This document shows, in pieces, positions 45,431 to 53,798 of a DNA stretch of 64,000 nt. The stretch comes from UBA1479 sp040221095 (GTDB lineage: Bacteria; Pseudomonadota; Alphaproteobacteria; Rhodospirillales; Casp-alpha2), in assembly GCA_040221095.1 (NCBI GenBank), contig JAVJVP010000003.1, forward strand, positions 1 through 64,000, read 5' to 3'. The position numbers and the translations under genes are program-made. The number at the start of each line of letters is the position of its first letter. The stretch's first letter is position 1. The notes under the pieces were generated by a model. It was not told the origin of the DNA, made no database searches, and was given only the letters and a program-made list of their open reading frames with translations.

Positions 45431-46417
45431 TCAGAAGGCGTCGCCCAGCACGCGGTCCGGCGGCTTGTGCCCGTCGACGAAGGTCTTGATGTTGATCAGC
45501 ACCTTTTCCCCCATGTCGACGCGGCCTTCGACCGTGGCGCTGCCCAGGTGGGGCATCAGGACCGTGTTGTCGAGGGCCAGCAGCTTGGGGTTCACGGCGG
45601 GTTCGTGTTCGAACACGTCCAGGCCCGCGCCGGCGATGTCGCCTGCCTCAAGCATGCGGGTCAGGGCGTTTTCGTCGATCACCTCGCCGCGCGCCGTGTT
45701 GACGATGATGCAGTGCGGCTGCAGCAGCTGCAGGCGCCGCGCCGACAGCAGGTGGTATGTGGCTGGCGTATGCGGGCAGTTGACGGACACCAGGTCGACC
45801 CGGGCCAGCATCTGGTCCAGGCTTTCCCAATAGGTCGCTTCCAGCTCGTTCTCCACGGACTCGTGCACGCGCTTGCGGTTGTGATAGTGCACCGCCATGC
45901 CGAAGCCGCGTGCCCGGCGCGCCACGGCGCGGCCGATGCGGCCCATGCCGATGATGCCGAGACGCTTGCCGTTGATGCGGTGGCCGAGCATCCAGGTCGG
46001 CGCCCAGCCCTGCCATTCGCCCGTGCGCATGACGCGTTCGCCCTCGGCGATGCGCCGCGACACGGCGAGGAACAGGGCCATGGTCATGTCGGCCGTGTCC
46101 TCGGTCAACACGTCGGGGGTGTTGGTCACGGTGATGCCGCGCTGGCGGGCGGTCGCAAGGTCGATGTGATCGACGCCCGTGCCGTAATTGGCGACCAGGC
46201 GCAGGCGCTCACCGGCCTGGGCCAGGATGGCGGCGTCGATGCGGTCGGTGACCGTGGGCACCAGGACGTCCGCATTGGCGACGGCGGCGATCAGCTGCGC
46301 CTTGGTCATCGCCTTGTCGTCCAGGTTCAACTGCACGTCGAACAGTTCCATCATGCGGGTTTCGATGGCGTCGGGCAGTTTCCGCGTAACGACGACGCGG
46401 GGTTTCTTGTTGGGCAT
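45431..46417 (-). CDS. D-2-hydroxyacid dehydrogenase, glyoxylate/hydroxypyruvate reductase type
   Basis: The 328-residue protein has the D-isomer 2-hydroxyacid dehydrogenase pattern: VANYGTGVDHIDLA, Rossmann motif LGIIGMGRIGRAVARRA (about residues 153-169) and the catalytic Arg-Glu-His set in NTARGEVIDENAL, DVFEHEP and LMPHLGSAT. The sequence resembles GyaR/GhrB-type enzymes that reduce glyoxylate or hydroxypyruvate with NAD(P)H. Substrate cannot be fixed by eye. Divergent from the SH3 gene. Confidence 0.88.
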   Translation of the reverse strand: MPNKKPRVVVTRKLPDAIETRMMELFDVQLNLDDKAMTKAQLIAAVANADVLVPTVTDRIDAAILAQAGERLRLVANYGTGVDHIDLATARQRGITVTNTPDVLTEDTADMTMALFLAVSRRIAEGERVMRTGEWQGWAPTWMLGHRINGKRLGIIGMGRIGRAVARRARGFGMAVHYHNRKRVHESVENELEATYWESLDQMLARVDLVSVNCPHTPATYHLLSARRLQLLQPHCIIVNTARGEVIDENALTRMLEAGDIAGAGLDVFEHEPAVNPKLLALDNTVLMPHLGSATVEGRVDMGEKVLINIKTFVDGHKPPDRVLGDAF

Positions 46418-46628
46418 GGCGGGTTTTCTCCGTTCCGCTGGGCCATAGCAAGTTATCACATCCCTTGTCTATAGCATCATGAAACGGCGGGCGGCGGCGC
46501 AAGACGCATATCCGGGAAGGGCCTTGACGGCCCGCGCCGTGATGGCGATAAGTCCCCAAGACCGACGCCAAGGACCGGCTTGGGCGCAGACGCTGATTCC
46601 CCCGGCGCCCCAGGACCCGAGGACCCGA

Positions 46629-47213
46629 ATGAACCGGCTATCCGACCGCCGCAGCCAAGATGCACGCCCCGTCGCCGTCCGGCGCCTGGGCCTGATGCTG
46701 GCCGTGGTCCTGCTGGCCGCCGCGGTTCTTGTCCCTTCCGTTGCCCCGGCGCAGGTGCCGGGACAGGCCTCGGGCGCCACCTCGAACACGCCTTCGGGCC
46801 TGCCGCTGCCGCGTTTCGTCAGCTTGCGCGCCGGCGAGGTCAACATGCGCTCCGGCCCCGGCGTGCAGTATCCCGTCGACTGGGTCTACAGGCGCCGCCA
46901 TCTGCCGCTCGAGGTGATCGCCGAGTTCCAGACTTGGCGCAAGGTGCGCGACCACCAGGGCACCCAGGGCTGGGTCCATCAGACCATGCTGGACGGCGAC
47001 CGCACGGCCATCGTGCTGGGCCGCACGCGTACGCTGCGCGCCGAGGCCAGCGCCACCGCCCGCGCCTTGGCGCGTCTCGAGCCCGACGTCATCGTGCGCA
47101 TCGCCGTCTGCCCCAGGGACGGCGGCTGGTGCCGGGTCCGCGCCGCCGGCTTCGAAGGCTGGATCCGCCGGGTCGAACTGTGGGGCGTGCGCAAGGACGA
47201 GGCCGTCGAATAA
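46629..47213 (+). CDS. Exported SH3-domain protein
   Basis: The 194-residue protein has an N-terminal signal peptide (RRLGLMLAVVLLAAAVLVPSVAPA) and two bacterial SH3 domains: SLRAGEVNMRSGPGVQYPVDWVYRR with WVHQTMLDG, then RTRTLRAEASATARALARLE with GFEGWIRRVELWG. The first has the classic VNMRSGPG signature. Such domains bind peptidoglycan or partner proteins in the periplasm. ATG 46629 is preceded by GAGG six bases away; an upstream ATG at 46479 would add a non-signal extension. Confidence 0.88.
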   Translation: MNRLSDRRSQDARPVAVRRLGLMLAVVLLAAAVLVPSVAPAQVPGQASGATSNTPSGLPLPRFVSLRAGEVNMRSGPGVQYPVDWVYRRRHLPLEVIAEFQTWRKVRDHQGTQGWVHQTMLDGDRTAIVLGRTRTLRAEASATARALARLEPDVIVRIAVCPRDGGWCRVRAAGFEGWIRRVELWGVRKDEAVE

Positions 47214-47279
47214 TTCCCTCCGCCCCCGCGGAAGCGGGACGTTTGGCAACCATGTTTGATATCCGGATTCCCACCGCGC

Positions 47280-47514
47280 GGACATGACGAGGAAGCTCCG
47301 TGCTCTCCGTGTCTCCTCTGTGTTCTCTGTGTCCCATTAATCATCCGTTCCCGGACAAGCCCGTGCGCGGGTTCGGCCGAGTAATTGGACACAGAGAACA
47401 CAGAGATTAGCCAGAGGACACGGAGCGGCCGAACCCGGCCTGCCACAACCGTCACCCCCGCGAAGGCGGGGGTCCAGCCCTGGAGTCCCGCCTTCGCGGG
47501 AATGACGGGATGGT
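47280..47514. repeat. Palindromic repeat (inverted copy of the 43-kb element) plus REP hairpin pair
   Basis: The 301-base gap between the convergent SH3 and DUF3501 genes is almost all repeat. Bases 47302-47425 have arms at 47305-47334 and 47387-47405 and an interior at 47335-47386; this unit matches the reverse complement of the 43.03-43.16 kb element. Next to it lie the two hairpins of the REP-like family in the opposite order to the other copies: the CCCCCGC/GCGGGGG hairpin at about 47452-47475 and the TCCCGCC/GCGGGA hairpin at about 47484-47507. Nothing else is seen. Confidence 0.85.
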
Positions 47515-48105
47515 TCAGTCGAAATCGCCGGCCAGGGCGTCCTTCACGGCGCCGGGCAGGATCGCGATATGGCCGTATTTTTCATGGCCGATCTGCAATT
47601 GCACCTGGGTCGCCGCGTCCTTGAACTTGGCGACCTGGGCGTCGGTGAAGGGAAAGTGCAGGAACTGCACGCTGGACGCCTTGCCGTCGGCGGTGGTGCG
47701 GTCGATGTCCGCCTCGGGCAGGCCCTTGACGGTTTCGCCGGCGAATTCGAAGGACACCGTTTCCTCGACCCCGCCCAGGCCGTTCAGGAACTGGGCCCGG
47801 CGCACGGGATCGTCGATTTCGAACATCAGGGTCGCGACCAGTTCCCGGCCCTTGGGGATCAGGGGGTTGTAGGCGGACAGCTCGTCCGCGATCTGTTCTT
47901 CCCCGCCCTTTTCGATGAACAGCATTTCGTGCACCTGATGGAACATGGTGTCGAAGCTTTCGAAATAGAACGTGGCGTCGGGGCCGACGGCGATGCGGCG
48001 GTTGCGCTTGATCGCGGTCATGGCCTTGCGGCGCTCGGCCCGTTCGCGGCCGTAGGCCTCCATGGTCAGGATGTCGGCGGGGGTGATCTCGTGCTTGTTG
48101 GGCAT
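47515..48105 (-). CDS. DUF3501 family protein
   Basis: The 196-residue soluble protein begins NKHEITPADILTMEAYGRERAE and contains GPDATFYFESFDTMFHQVHEML, the DUF3501 signature region, then VQFLHFPFTDAQVAKFK near the end. No catalytic motif is known. It starts three bases after the stop of the Fe-S protein gene, so the two are cotranslated. The trio rubrerythrin / CCG-domain Fe-S protein / DUF3501 is a recurring neighbourhood in proteobacteria without an established function, suggesting oxidative-stress or thiol redox work. Confidence 0.88.
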   Translation of the reverse strand: MPNKHEITPADILTMEAYGRERAERRKAMTAIKRNRRIAVGPDATFYFESFDTMFHQVHEMLFIEKGGEEQIADELSAYNPLIPKGRELVATLMFEIDDPVRRAQFLNGLGGVEETVSFEFAGETVKGLPEADIDRTTADGKASSVQFLHFPFTDAQVAKFKDAATQVQLQIGHEKYGHIAILPGAVKDALAGDFD

Positions 48106-48108
48106 GTG

Positions 48109-49449
48109 TCAGTCTTTCAGGCCGTAGGCGATGGCCATCAGTTCAATGGGATGCTGGGCGTGGTTGATGCCGGTGACGTCCGCCTCCAGCTTCTCCATGC
48201 CCTGGATGATGTGGTCACGGGCAAGCGGGCATTCCGAGACCACGAAGGGGGTTTCGTTCTTGGCCGCCTGGCGGGCGACGGGCTTGCCGACCTTGAGGCC
48301 GACCTCGAAGAACTCCTTGGTGATGCCCCAGGACCCTCCGTGGCCGGAACAGCGCTCGATCACCTTGACGTCCGTATCGGGGACCAGGCGCAGCATCTCG
48401 GCCCCCTTCTGGCCCATGTTCTGGGCCCGGGCGTGGCAGGCGATATGGGCCGTGACGCCGCCCGCCAGGGGCGTCATGCCGGGGGCCAGGCCTTCCTTTT
48501 TGGCGATGGCGACGACGTATTCGGTGATGTCCGAGGTATGGGCCGCGAGCTTTTTCACGTTGTCGTCGTCGGGCAGGATCAGGGGCCATTCGAACTTCAT
48601 CATCAGGGCGCAGGACGGCACCAGACCGATGATCTCGTAGCCCTTGTCGATCCATTGACAGAGTTCGGCGGAAATTTCCCGCGCCGCCTCGGCGACGGCG
48701 GCGATGTCGCCCTGTTCCAGTTGCGGCATGCCGCAGCAGCGGGGGTAGACCACTTCCGTCTCGACCCCGTTCCGGGCGAGCACGGCCTGGGCCGAGGTGC
48801 CGATGCCCGGATTGTTGAAGTTGGCGAAGCAGGTGGCGTAAAGCACCGCCTTGCGGCCATGGGCCGGGGCCGCCGCATCCACGGCGGGCGGCGTCTTGGC
48901 CAGATCCTGGAAGGTTTTCGAGTGGAATTCGGGCAGCTTGGCGTCGCGGTGAATGCCGGCCAGGCCTTCCATGGCCGGGCGGGTCAGGCCGTTGTCGCAC
49001 TTGCAGGCCCAATTGACGGCAGGCGCCACGGCGGAGGCCAGCTTGCCGTTGCGGTCGGTCTTGGTCATCTCGCGGGCGGCGAAGGGAACCTTGCCCTTCT
49101 TCTGGTCGATGGCGCGGGCGCGCAGCATCAGATGCGGGAAATCCAGATTGAATTCATGGGGCGGCACGTAAGGACATTTGGTCAGGAAGCACATGTCGCA
49201 GAGCGTGCAGGCGTCGACCACGGGCTTGAAATCGGCGCTGTTCACCGTGTCGAGTTCGCCCGAATCCGCTTCGTCGATGAGGTCGAACAGGCGGGGAAAG
49301 CTGTCGCACAGATTGAAGCAGCGCCGGCACCCGTGACAGATGTCGAACACCCGGCGCAGTTCGGCGTCGAGCTTTTCCTCGTCGTAGAAATCAGGGTCCT
49401 GCCAGGGGATGGCGTGGCGGGTCGGGGCTTCCAGGCTGCCTTCGCTCAT
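48109..49449 (-). CDS. Fe-S oxidoreductase with two 4Fe-4S and two CCG-like domains
   Basis: The 446-residue protein resembles GlpC/HdrB-type heterodisulfide-reductase-related proteins. Near residues 38-48 (CHGCRRCFNLCDS) and 82-95 (CTLCDMCFLTKCP) are the two ferredoxin-like Cys clusters, with the last Cys of each followed by Asp/Ser or Pro. The CCG domains are YPRCCGMPQLEQGD and CSGHGGSWG, with a further Cys in IACHARAQ. It is a likely cytoplasmic electron carrier. ATG 49449 has GAGG seven bases upstream. It is three bases from DUF3501 and follows rubrerythrin after 233 bases. Confidence 0.88.
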   Translation of the reverse strand: MSEGSLEAPTRHAIPWQDPDFYDEEKLDAELRRVFDICHGCRRCFNLCDSFPRLFDLIDEADSGELDTVNSADFKPVVDACTLCDMCFLTKCPYVPPHEFNLDFPHLMLRARAIDQKKGKVPFAAREMTKTDRNGKLASAVAPAVNWACKCDNGLTRPAMEGLAGIHRDAKLPEFHSKTFQDLAKTPPAVDAAAPAHGRKAVLYATCFANFNNPGIGTSAQAVLARNGVETEVVYPRCCGMPQLEQGDIAAVAEAAREISAELCQWIDKGYEIIGLVPSCALMMKFEWPLILPDDDNVKKLAAHTSDITEYVVAIAKKEGLAPGMTPLAGGVTAHIACHARAQNMGQKGAEMLRLVPDTDVKVIERCSGHGGSWGITKEFFEVGLKVGKPVARQAAKNETPFVVSECPLARDHIIQGMEKLEADVTGINHAQHPIELMAIAYGLKD

Positions 49450-49682
49450 GTCATGTCCTCTCAGTGCGGCCCGGATTCGTTCCGGGCGGCGGATCGACAG
49501 GGACGCGCCCCCTCCCCCCGGGAAGGGCGGCCTGATCACTTTGCGCGGGGTCCGTAACGGCCGGACGTAACGGCCGGACATGGGTGGACGGCGCCGCCCC
49601 GCACGCAAGAACCGGAATACCGGCGCGGGGCGGGCGGCAACCGCTCACCCCGCACCGGTCGATGCGGATTAGATCAGACGAC
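49450..49682. other. Structured gap between rubrerythrin and Fe-S protein genes
   Basis: The 233-base gap contains a perfect tandem 13-base duplication (CGTAACGGCCGGA twice, near 49553-49578) and a GC-rich hairpin pairing the GCCGCCCCGC near 49590 with GCGGGGCGGG near 49624. The hairpin has no U-run on either strand, so it is not a clear terminator. A promoter for the Fe-S/DUF3501 pair may be here, but I cannot point to one. Confidence 0.4.
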
Positions 49683-50099
49683 TTAGTCCAGAGTGTCGAG
49701 CGCTTTCTGGAAGCGGCCGGCATGGGACTTTTCGGCCTTGGCCAGGGTTTCGAACCAATCGGCGATTTCGTCGAAACCTTCGTCACGGGCCGTCTTGGCC
49801 ATGCCGGGGTACATGTCGGTGTATTCGTGGGTTTCCCCGGCGATGGCCGCCTTCAGGTTGGCGCCGGTCGGGCCGATCGGCTCGCCCGTGGCCGGGTCAC
49901 CGGTTTCTTCGAGGAATTCCAGATGGCCGTGGGCATGGCCGGTTTCGCCTTCGGCCGTCGACCGGAACACGGCGGCGACGTCGTTGTAGCCCTCGACGTC
50001 GGCCTTCTGGGCGAAATAGAGATAGCGGCGGTTGGCCTGGGATTCCCCGGCGAACGCGGCTTTCAGGTTTTCTTCGGTCTGGCTGCCTTTAAGGCTCAT
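49683..50099 (-). CDS. Rubrerythrin (rubredoxin-less erythrin type)
   Basis: The 138-residue four-helix protein has the paired diiron motifs: AFAGESQANRRYLYFAQKAD with E...(YLYFA), EGETGHAHGHLEFL with ExxxGHAxGH, then AIAGETHEYTDMYP and AEKSHAGRFQ (ExxH). The C-terminal rubredoxin domain is absent. The family reduces peroxide in the cytoplasm. It has a strong promoter with the Irr-like motif upstream (see 50149-50186). ATG 50099 is preceded by AGGGAG at seven bases. Confidence 0.93.
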   Translation of the reverse strand: MSLKGSQTEENLKAAFAGESQANRRYLYFAQKADVEGYNDVAAVFRSTAEGETGHAHGHLEFLEETGDPATGEPIGPTGANLKAAIAGETHEYTDMYPGMAKTARDEGFDEIADWFETLAKAEKSHAGRFQKALDTLD

Positions 50100-50148
50100 G
50101 GCATGACTCCCTTGGTTCGTTTGGTGGACAAGATTATTAAGAATAAAG

Positions 50149-50186
50149 GTTATGCAATGACAGTCAGTTGCTGTCAAGTTTAGAAT
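50149..50186 (-). promoter_or_regulatory. Rubrerythrin promoter with TTTAGAAT operator-like motif
   Basis: On the minus strand the -35 is TTGACA (50172-50177), the spacer 17 bases, the -10 CATAAC (50149-50154), leaving about a 45-base leader. Just upstream of the -35, the plus strand reads TTTAGAATTATTGTAA at 50179-50194, matching an ICE-type Irr half-site TTAGAA. The same TTAGAAT(N)ATT occurs over the irr -10, so Irr control is inferred. Confidence 0.65.
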
Positions 50187-50304
50187 TATTGTAAGTTAAT
50201 GTAGGCACGCTTCCCCGGCCCCGGGACCGGGGCGGAAACCGCTGCTTCAAGAGACCGCGAAAGGCGGCATGGGGGCGATTGCCGGCGGCGCGCCGGACGG
50301 CGCG

Positions 50305-50757
50305 TCAGTCGCCCTGGGGGCGAACCCGCACGACCACGTCGATGCGCGACACTTCCATGCCGTCCGGGGCCGAGGGCAGGGCCGCGATCGCGACCTGATC
50401 GCCCGGAATGTCCGCCAGTTCGCCCGACTGGTCGAAATAGAAGTGGTGATGATCCGACATGTTGGTGTCGAAGTAGGTGCGTTGGGAATCGACGACGATT
50501 TCGCGCAGCAGGCCGGCGCGACGGAACTGATGCAGGGTGTTGTAGACAGTGGCGAGGGACACCCGCACGTTGGCCGACTGGGCGTCGGCATGCAGCATTT
50601 CCGCCGTCAGATGGCGGTCGCCGCCTTCGAACAGCAGCTTGGCGAGCGCCATGCGCTGGCGCGTCGGGCGCAGGCCGACGCCGCGCAGCCGGTCGAGAAT
50701 CTGGCTGAAGGGCCGGGCGTCCTGCCGCGTGTCGGGGCTGGTGTGCATCTTCATCAT
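50305..50757 (-). CDS. irr: Fur-family iron response regulator, Irr-like
   Basis: The roughly 150-residue protein has a Fur-type winged helix (LRGVGLRPTRQRMALAKLLFEG, VSLATVYNTLHQFRRAGLL) and the Irr-specific three-histidine haem-binding motif in MSDHHHFYFDQSGEL. It lacks the CxxC zinc pairs of Fur and PerR. Irr integrates haem availability to control iron genes in alphaproteobacteria. Several in-frame starts exist (GTG 50769, ATG 50757, 50754, 50748); 50757 is a choice. The downstream rubrerythrin gene is a plausible target. Confidence 0.88.
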   Translation of the reverse strand: MMKMHTSPDTRQDARPFSQILDRLRGVGLRPTRQRMALAKLLFEGGDRHLTAEMLHADAQSANVRVSLATVYNTLHQFRRAGLLREIVVDSQRTYFDTNMSDHHHFYFDQSGELADIPGDQVAIAALPSAPDGMEVSRIDVVVRVRPQGD

Positions 50758-50799
50758 TCGGTCACGCACCTATGGTTTGCGGCGCCTCCCCGGCACCGT

Positions 50800-50830
50800 C
50801 TTCAAAATTAGAATGATTATATAAAGATGC
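50800..50830 (-). promoter_or_regulatory. irr promoter with overlapping TTAGAAT motif
   Basis: On the minus strand a perfect TATAAT lies at 50816-50821; the -35 about 17 bases upstream is poor. The plus strand carries TTAGAATGATT at 50808-50818, overlapping the -10 and resembling the motif upstream of rubrerythrin. Overlap with the -10 suggests autorepression (inference). Confidence 0.6.
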
Positions 50831-50902
50831 GTAAGATTTTTTCCAGGCTTAATTGTTCCGCCCGGACGGCCTGAAAATCCCGCGCAGGCGGCAATCCGCC
50901 GA

Positions 50903-51763
50903 TCAATCCTCGATCATGTCCTCGGGATTGGGCAGGCCGATGATGTTGTAGCCGGAATCCACGTGGTGGACCTCGCCGGTGACCCCGGCGGACAGCTCGG
51001 ACAGCAGGTAGAGCGCCGCCCCCCCGACATCCTCGAGCCGCACCGTGCGCTTCAGGGGCGCGTGGCGCTGATTCCATTTGTAGACGTGCCGCGCCCCGCC
51101 GATGGCGCTGCCGGCGAGCGTGCGCATGGGCCCGGCCGAGATCGCGTTGACCCGGATGCCCTGCCCCCCCAGGTTGGCGGCGAGGTAGCGCACGCTGGCT
51201 TCCAGCGCCGCCTTGGCCACGCCCATGACGTTGTAGTTGGGCATCACGCGGGTCGACCCCGTATAGGTCAGGGTGATCAACGATCCGCCCTCGCCCATCA
51301 TGCCGGCGGCGGCGCGGGCCAGGGCCGTGAAGGAATAGCAGCTGACGTCCATGGTGCGCAGGAAGTTGTCGCGGGACGTGTTCAGGTACTGGCCCTTGAG
51401 CTCGTCCTTGTCTGAATAGGCGACCGCATGGACCACGAAGTCGAGTCCGCCCCATTCGGCCTTGAGGCGCTGGAACACGCTGTCGATGGAGGCCTGATCC
51501 TCGACCTCGCAGGGCATGACCAGGGCCGAGCCGAGCGATGCCGCGAGCGGGGTCACCCGCTTGGCGATGGCGTCGTTCTGATAGGTGAAGGCGAGTTCCG
51601 CGCCGTGCTGGCTCAGGGTCCGGGCGATGCCCCAGGCGATCGAATGGTCGTTGGCGACGCCCAGCACCAGGCCCCGGCGGCCGGCCATGAGGTTGGAGTG
51701 CAAGGCAGGCGCATCGGGAGTGTCCTGCGGGGGCACGCCAGATCCGTCAACGGGGCCGTTCAT
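50903..51763 (-). CDS. fabI: Enoyl-[acyl-carrier-protein] reductase (NADH)
   Basis: FabI reduces enoyl-ACP in the last step of each fatty acid elongation round. The 286-residue protein has a 25-residue N-terminal extension, then the FabI cofactor start GVANDHSIAWGIARTL, and the catalytic Tyr-Lys pair (MPNYNVMGVAKAAL) with SAGPMRTLAGSAI. ATG 51763 has AGGAG seven bases upstream, so the extension is probably translated. Last gene of fabA-fabB-fabI. Confidence 0.96.
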   Translation of the reverse strand: MNGPVDGSGVPPQDTPDAPALHSNLMAGRRGLVLGVANDHSIAWGIARTLSQHGAELAFTYQNDAIAKRVTPLAASLGSALVMPCEVEDQASIDSVFQRLKAEWGGLDFVVHAVAYSDKDELKGQYLNTSRDNFLRTMDVSCYSFTALARAAAGMMGEGGSLITLTYTGSTRVMPNYNVMGVAKAALEASVRYLAANLGGQGIRVNAISAGPMRTLAGSAIGGARHVYKWNQRHAPLKRTVRLEDVGGAALYLLSELSAGVTGEVHHVDSGYNIIGLPNPEDMIED

Positions 51764-51800
51764 GGGACTTCTCCTGCGCGGGCCGGCGGCGGCCCGCCGA

Positions 51801-53021
51801 TTATGCCTCGAGCCGCTTGAACGCCAGCGTGGCGTTGGTGCCGCCGAAACCGAAGGAATTGGACAGCACGCAGTTCAGGCCCGCGCCGTCGATGCGCTTG
51901 GTGACGATTTCCGCGTCGCCCGCTTCCGGATCCAGGTTTTCCACGTTGGCGGAGGCGGCGATGAAATCGTTGTTCAGCATGATCAGGGAATAGATCGCCT
52001 CATGCGCCCCGGTCGCCCCCTGGGAATGGCCGGTCAGCGACTTGGTAGAGGAAATCTTCGGCTTGTGCGCGCCGAACACTTCTTGAATTGCCTTGAGCTC
52101 GGTCATGTCGCCGGCCGGGGTCGAGGTCCCATGCGCGTTGATGTAATCGACCTTGGTGTTGCCGAGGGCCGCCGTCGCCAATCGCATGCAGCGCATGGCC
52201 CCTTCACCCGAGGGCGCCACCATGTCGACGCCGTCCGACGTCGCGCCATAGCCGACCACTTCGCCGTAGATCTTGGCCCCCCGGGCCCGGGCGTGCTCCA
52301 GTTCCTCAAGCACCACCACCCCGGCGCCGCCGGCGATGACGAAGCCGTCACGGTCGACGTCGAAGGGACGCGACGCGCGCTCCGGCGTGTCGTTGTATTT
52401 GGAGGACAAGGCGCCCATGGCGTCGAACAGCACGGTCAGCGACCAGTGCAGTTCCTCGCCGCCACCGGCGAACACCACGTCCTGCTTGCCCCATTGGATC
52501 AGCTCCGTCCCGTTGCCGATGCAATGGGCCGAGGTCGAACAGGCCGACGAAATGGAATAGCTGAGACCGCGCATGTGATAGGCCGTGGCCATGTTGGCCG
52601 ACACGGTCGAGCACATGGCCTTGGGCACCGCATAGGGGCCGATGCGCTTGGCGCCACGGTCGCGGGCCGTGTCGGCGGCATCGATCTGGGCCGAGGTCGA
52701 CGGCCCGCCCGAACCCATGACCAGGCCCGTGCGCTCGTCGGACACGTCGGCGTCAGACAGCCCGGCGTCGGTGATCGCTTCCCGCATGGCGATGTAGGCG
52801 TAGGCCGCCCCGTCACCCATGAAGCGGCGCAGCTTGCGGTCGATCTTGTCGTCCATGTCGATCGTCGGCGCGCCATGCAGGTGGGAGCGGAAGCCGCGCT
52901 CCGCATATTCCGGGCAGAACACGATGCCCGAGCGCCCCGCGCGCAGGCTGTCCGTCACCTCGGCAACGTTGTTGCCGATCGGTGACACGATCCCCATTCC
53001 GGTAACGACCACACGTCTCAT
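51801..53021 (-). CDS. fabB: Beta-ketoacyl-ACP synthase I
   Basis: FabB extends acyl-ACP and is needed for unsaturated fatty acids. The 406-residue thiolase-fold protein has the nucleophile Cys in SSACSTSAHCIG, the histidines in NAHGTSTPAGD and LTGHSQGATG, and the GFGGTNATL C-terminus. It follows fabA after 12 bases; the fabA-fabB pairing supports FabB over FabF. Confidence 0.96.
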   Translation of the reverse strand: MRRVVVTGMGIVSPIGNNVAEVTDSLRAGRSGIVFCPEYAERGFRSHLHGAPTIDMDDKIDRKLRRFMGDGAAYAYIAMREAITDAGLSDADVSDERTGLVMGSGGPSTSAQIDAADTARDRGAKRIGPYAVPKAMCSTVSANMATAYHMRGLSYSISSACSTSAHCIGNGTELIQWGKQDVVFAGGGEELHWSLTVLFDAMGALSSKYNDTPERASRPFDVDRDGFVIAGGAGVVVLEELEHARARGAKIYGEVVGYGATSDGVDMVAPSGEGAMRCMRLATAALGNTKVDYINAHGTSTPAGDMTELKAIQEVFGAHKPKISSTKSLTGHSQGATGAHEAIYSLIMLNNDFIAASANVENLDPEAGDAEIVTKRIDGAGLNCVLSNSFGFGGTNATLAFKRLEA

Positions 53022-53033
53022 GGGCTTCTCTTA

Positions 53034-53546
53034 CTACCCTTCGGGGTCGGTAAACAAGGTTACGCGTAAATCCTCGGTTTCGTAGGCGGTTTTGCCGTCC
53101 ACGAGCATCACGCCGTTGGCGATGCCGAGGGTGATCTGGCGCGCCATGACGCGCCGGATGTCGATGCGGTACTGGACCAGCTTGGCGTCCGGCTGGACCT
53201 GGCCGGTGAACTTGACCGAGCCGACGCCAAGTGCGCGGCCGCGTCCGGGCGCGCCCGTCCAACCCAGGTAGAAGCCCAGCAGCTGCCACAGGGCGTCGAG
53301 GCCGAGACAGCCGGGCATCACCGGGTCGCCCTCAAAGTGGCACTTGAAGAACCACAGGTCCGGATTGATGTCGAATTCGGCCTCGGCATAGCCCTTGCCG
53401 TTGGCGCCGCCGTCGGCATGAATCGCCGTGATGCGGTCGAACATCAGCATCGGCGGCAGCGGCAACTGCGCGTTGCCGGGGCCGAACAGGTCCCCTTTCC
53501 CGCAGGCGATCAGATCTTCATAGGAATAGGCGTTTTTCTTGGTCAC
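53034..53546 (-). CDS. fabA: 3-hydroxydecanoyl-ACP dehydratase/isomerase
   Basis: FabA dehydrates and isomerises the C10 intermediate, starting the anaerobic unsaturated fatty acid route. The 170-residue protein matches E. coli (172) in length and has ARQ-region FGPGNAQLPLPPMLMFDRI, the catalytic His and Asp in CHFEGDPVMPGCLGLDALWQ and the VGSVKFTGQV strand. It starts at GTG 53546, chosen by family length; the Shine-Dalgarno is weak, and an upstream in-frame ATG (53603) would add 19 residues. First gene of fabA-fabB-fabI. Confidence 0.93.
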   Translation of the reverse strand: MTKKNAYSYEDLIACGKGDLFGPGNAQLPLPPMLMFDRITAIHADGGANGKGYAEAEFDINPDLWFFKCHFEGDPVMPGCLGLDALWQLLGFYLGWTGAPGRGRALGVGSVKFTGQVQPDAKLVQYRIDIRRVMARQITLGIANGVMLVDGKTAYETEDLRVTLFTDPEG

Positions 53547-53683
53547 GCGCTTGCGGCCATTCCTGCCCGCCTCCCTTGGGCAAGCCGTCTTGAGTGCGGG
53601 CATTCCCCCCGGCAACACGGCTTTGAGTTTCTGTTTTGTCCGGGCCGTTTAGAACCGGATTCTTGAGCTTGGTCTCAGGCGCA

Positions 53684-53712
53684 CAATAGCCAGAGAATCC
53701 GCCCCAAGGCAA
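53684..53712 (-). promoter_or_regulatory. fabA operon promoter
   Basis: Minus-strand -35 TTGCCT (53707-53712), 17-base spacer and -10 CTATTG (53684-53689). Transcription would begin near 53677, leaving a leader of about 130 bases before the GTG of fabA. It lies just after the pnp terminator hairpin. Motif match only. Confidence 0.5.
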
Positions 53713-53734
53713 CCGTAGCGAACAGCCGGACGAC

Positions 53735-53763
53735 AAAGGGCGGCGCCGCTTCCGGCACCGCCC
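53735..53763 (-). terminator. Terminator-like hairpin after pnp
   Basis: On the minus strand an 11-bp GC-rich stem with one G-U pair (53753-53763 with 53738-53748) and a four-base loop is followed by only three Ts. It lies 36 bases past the pnp stop and marks the end of the rimP-to-pnp operon, separating it from fabA. Confidence 0.7.
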
Positions 53764-53798
53764 CTTGAGGCACTTCTCGTATGCAGGGCGGATGCCCG

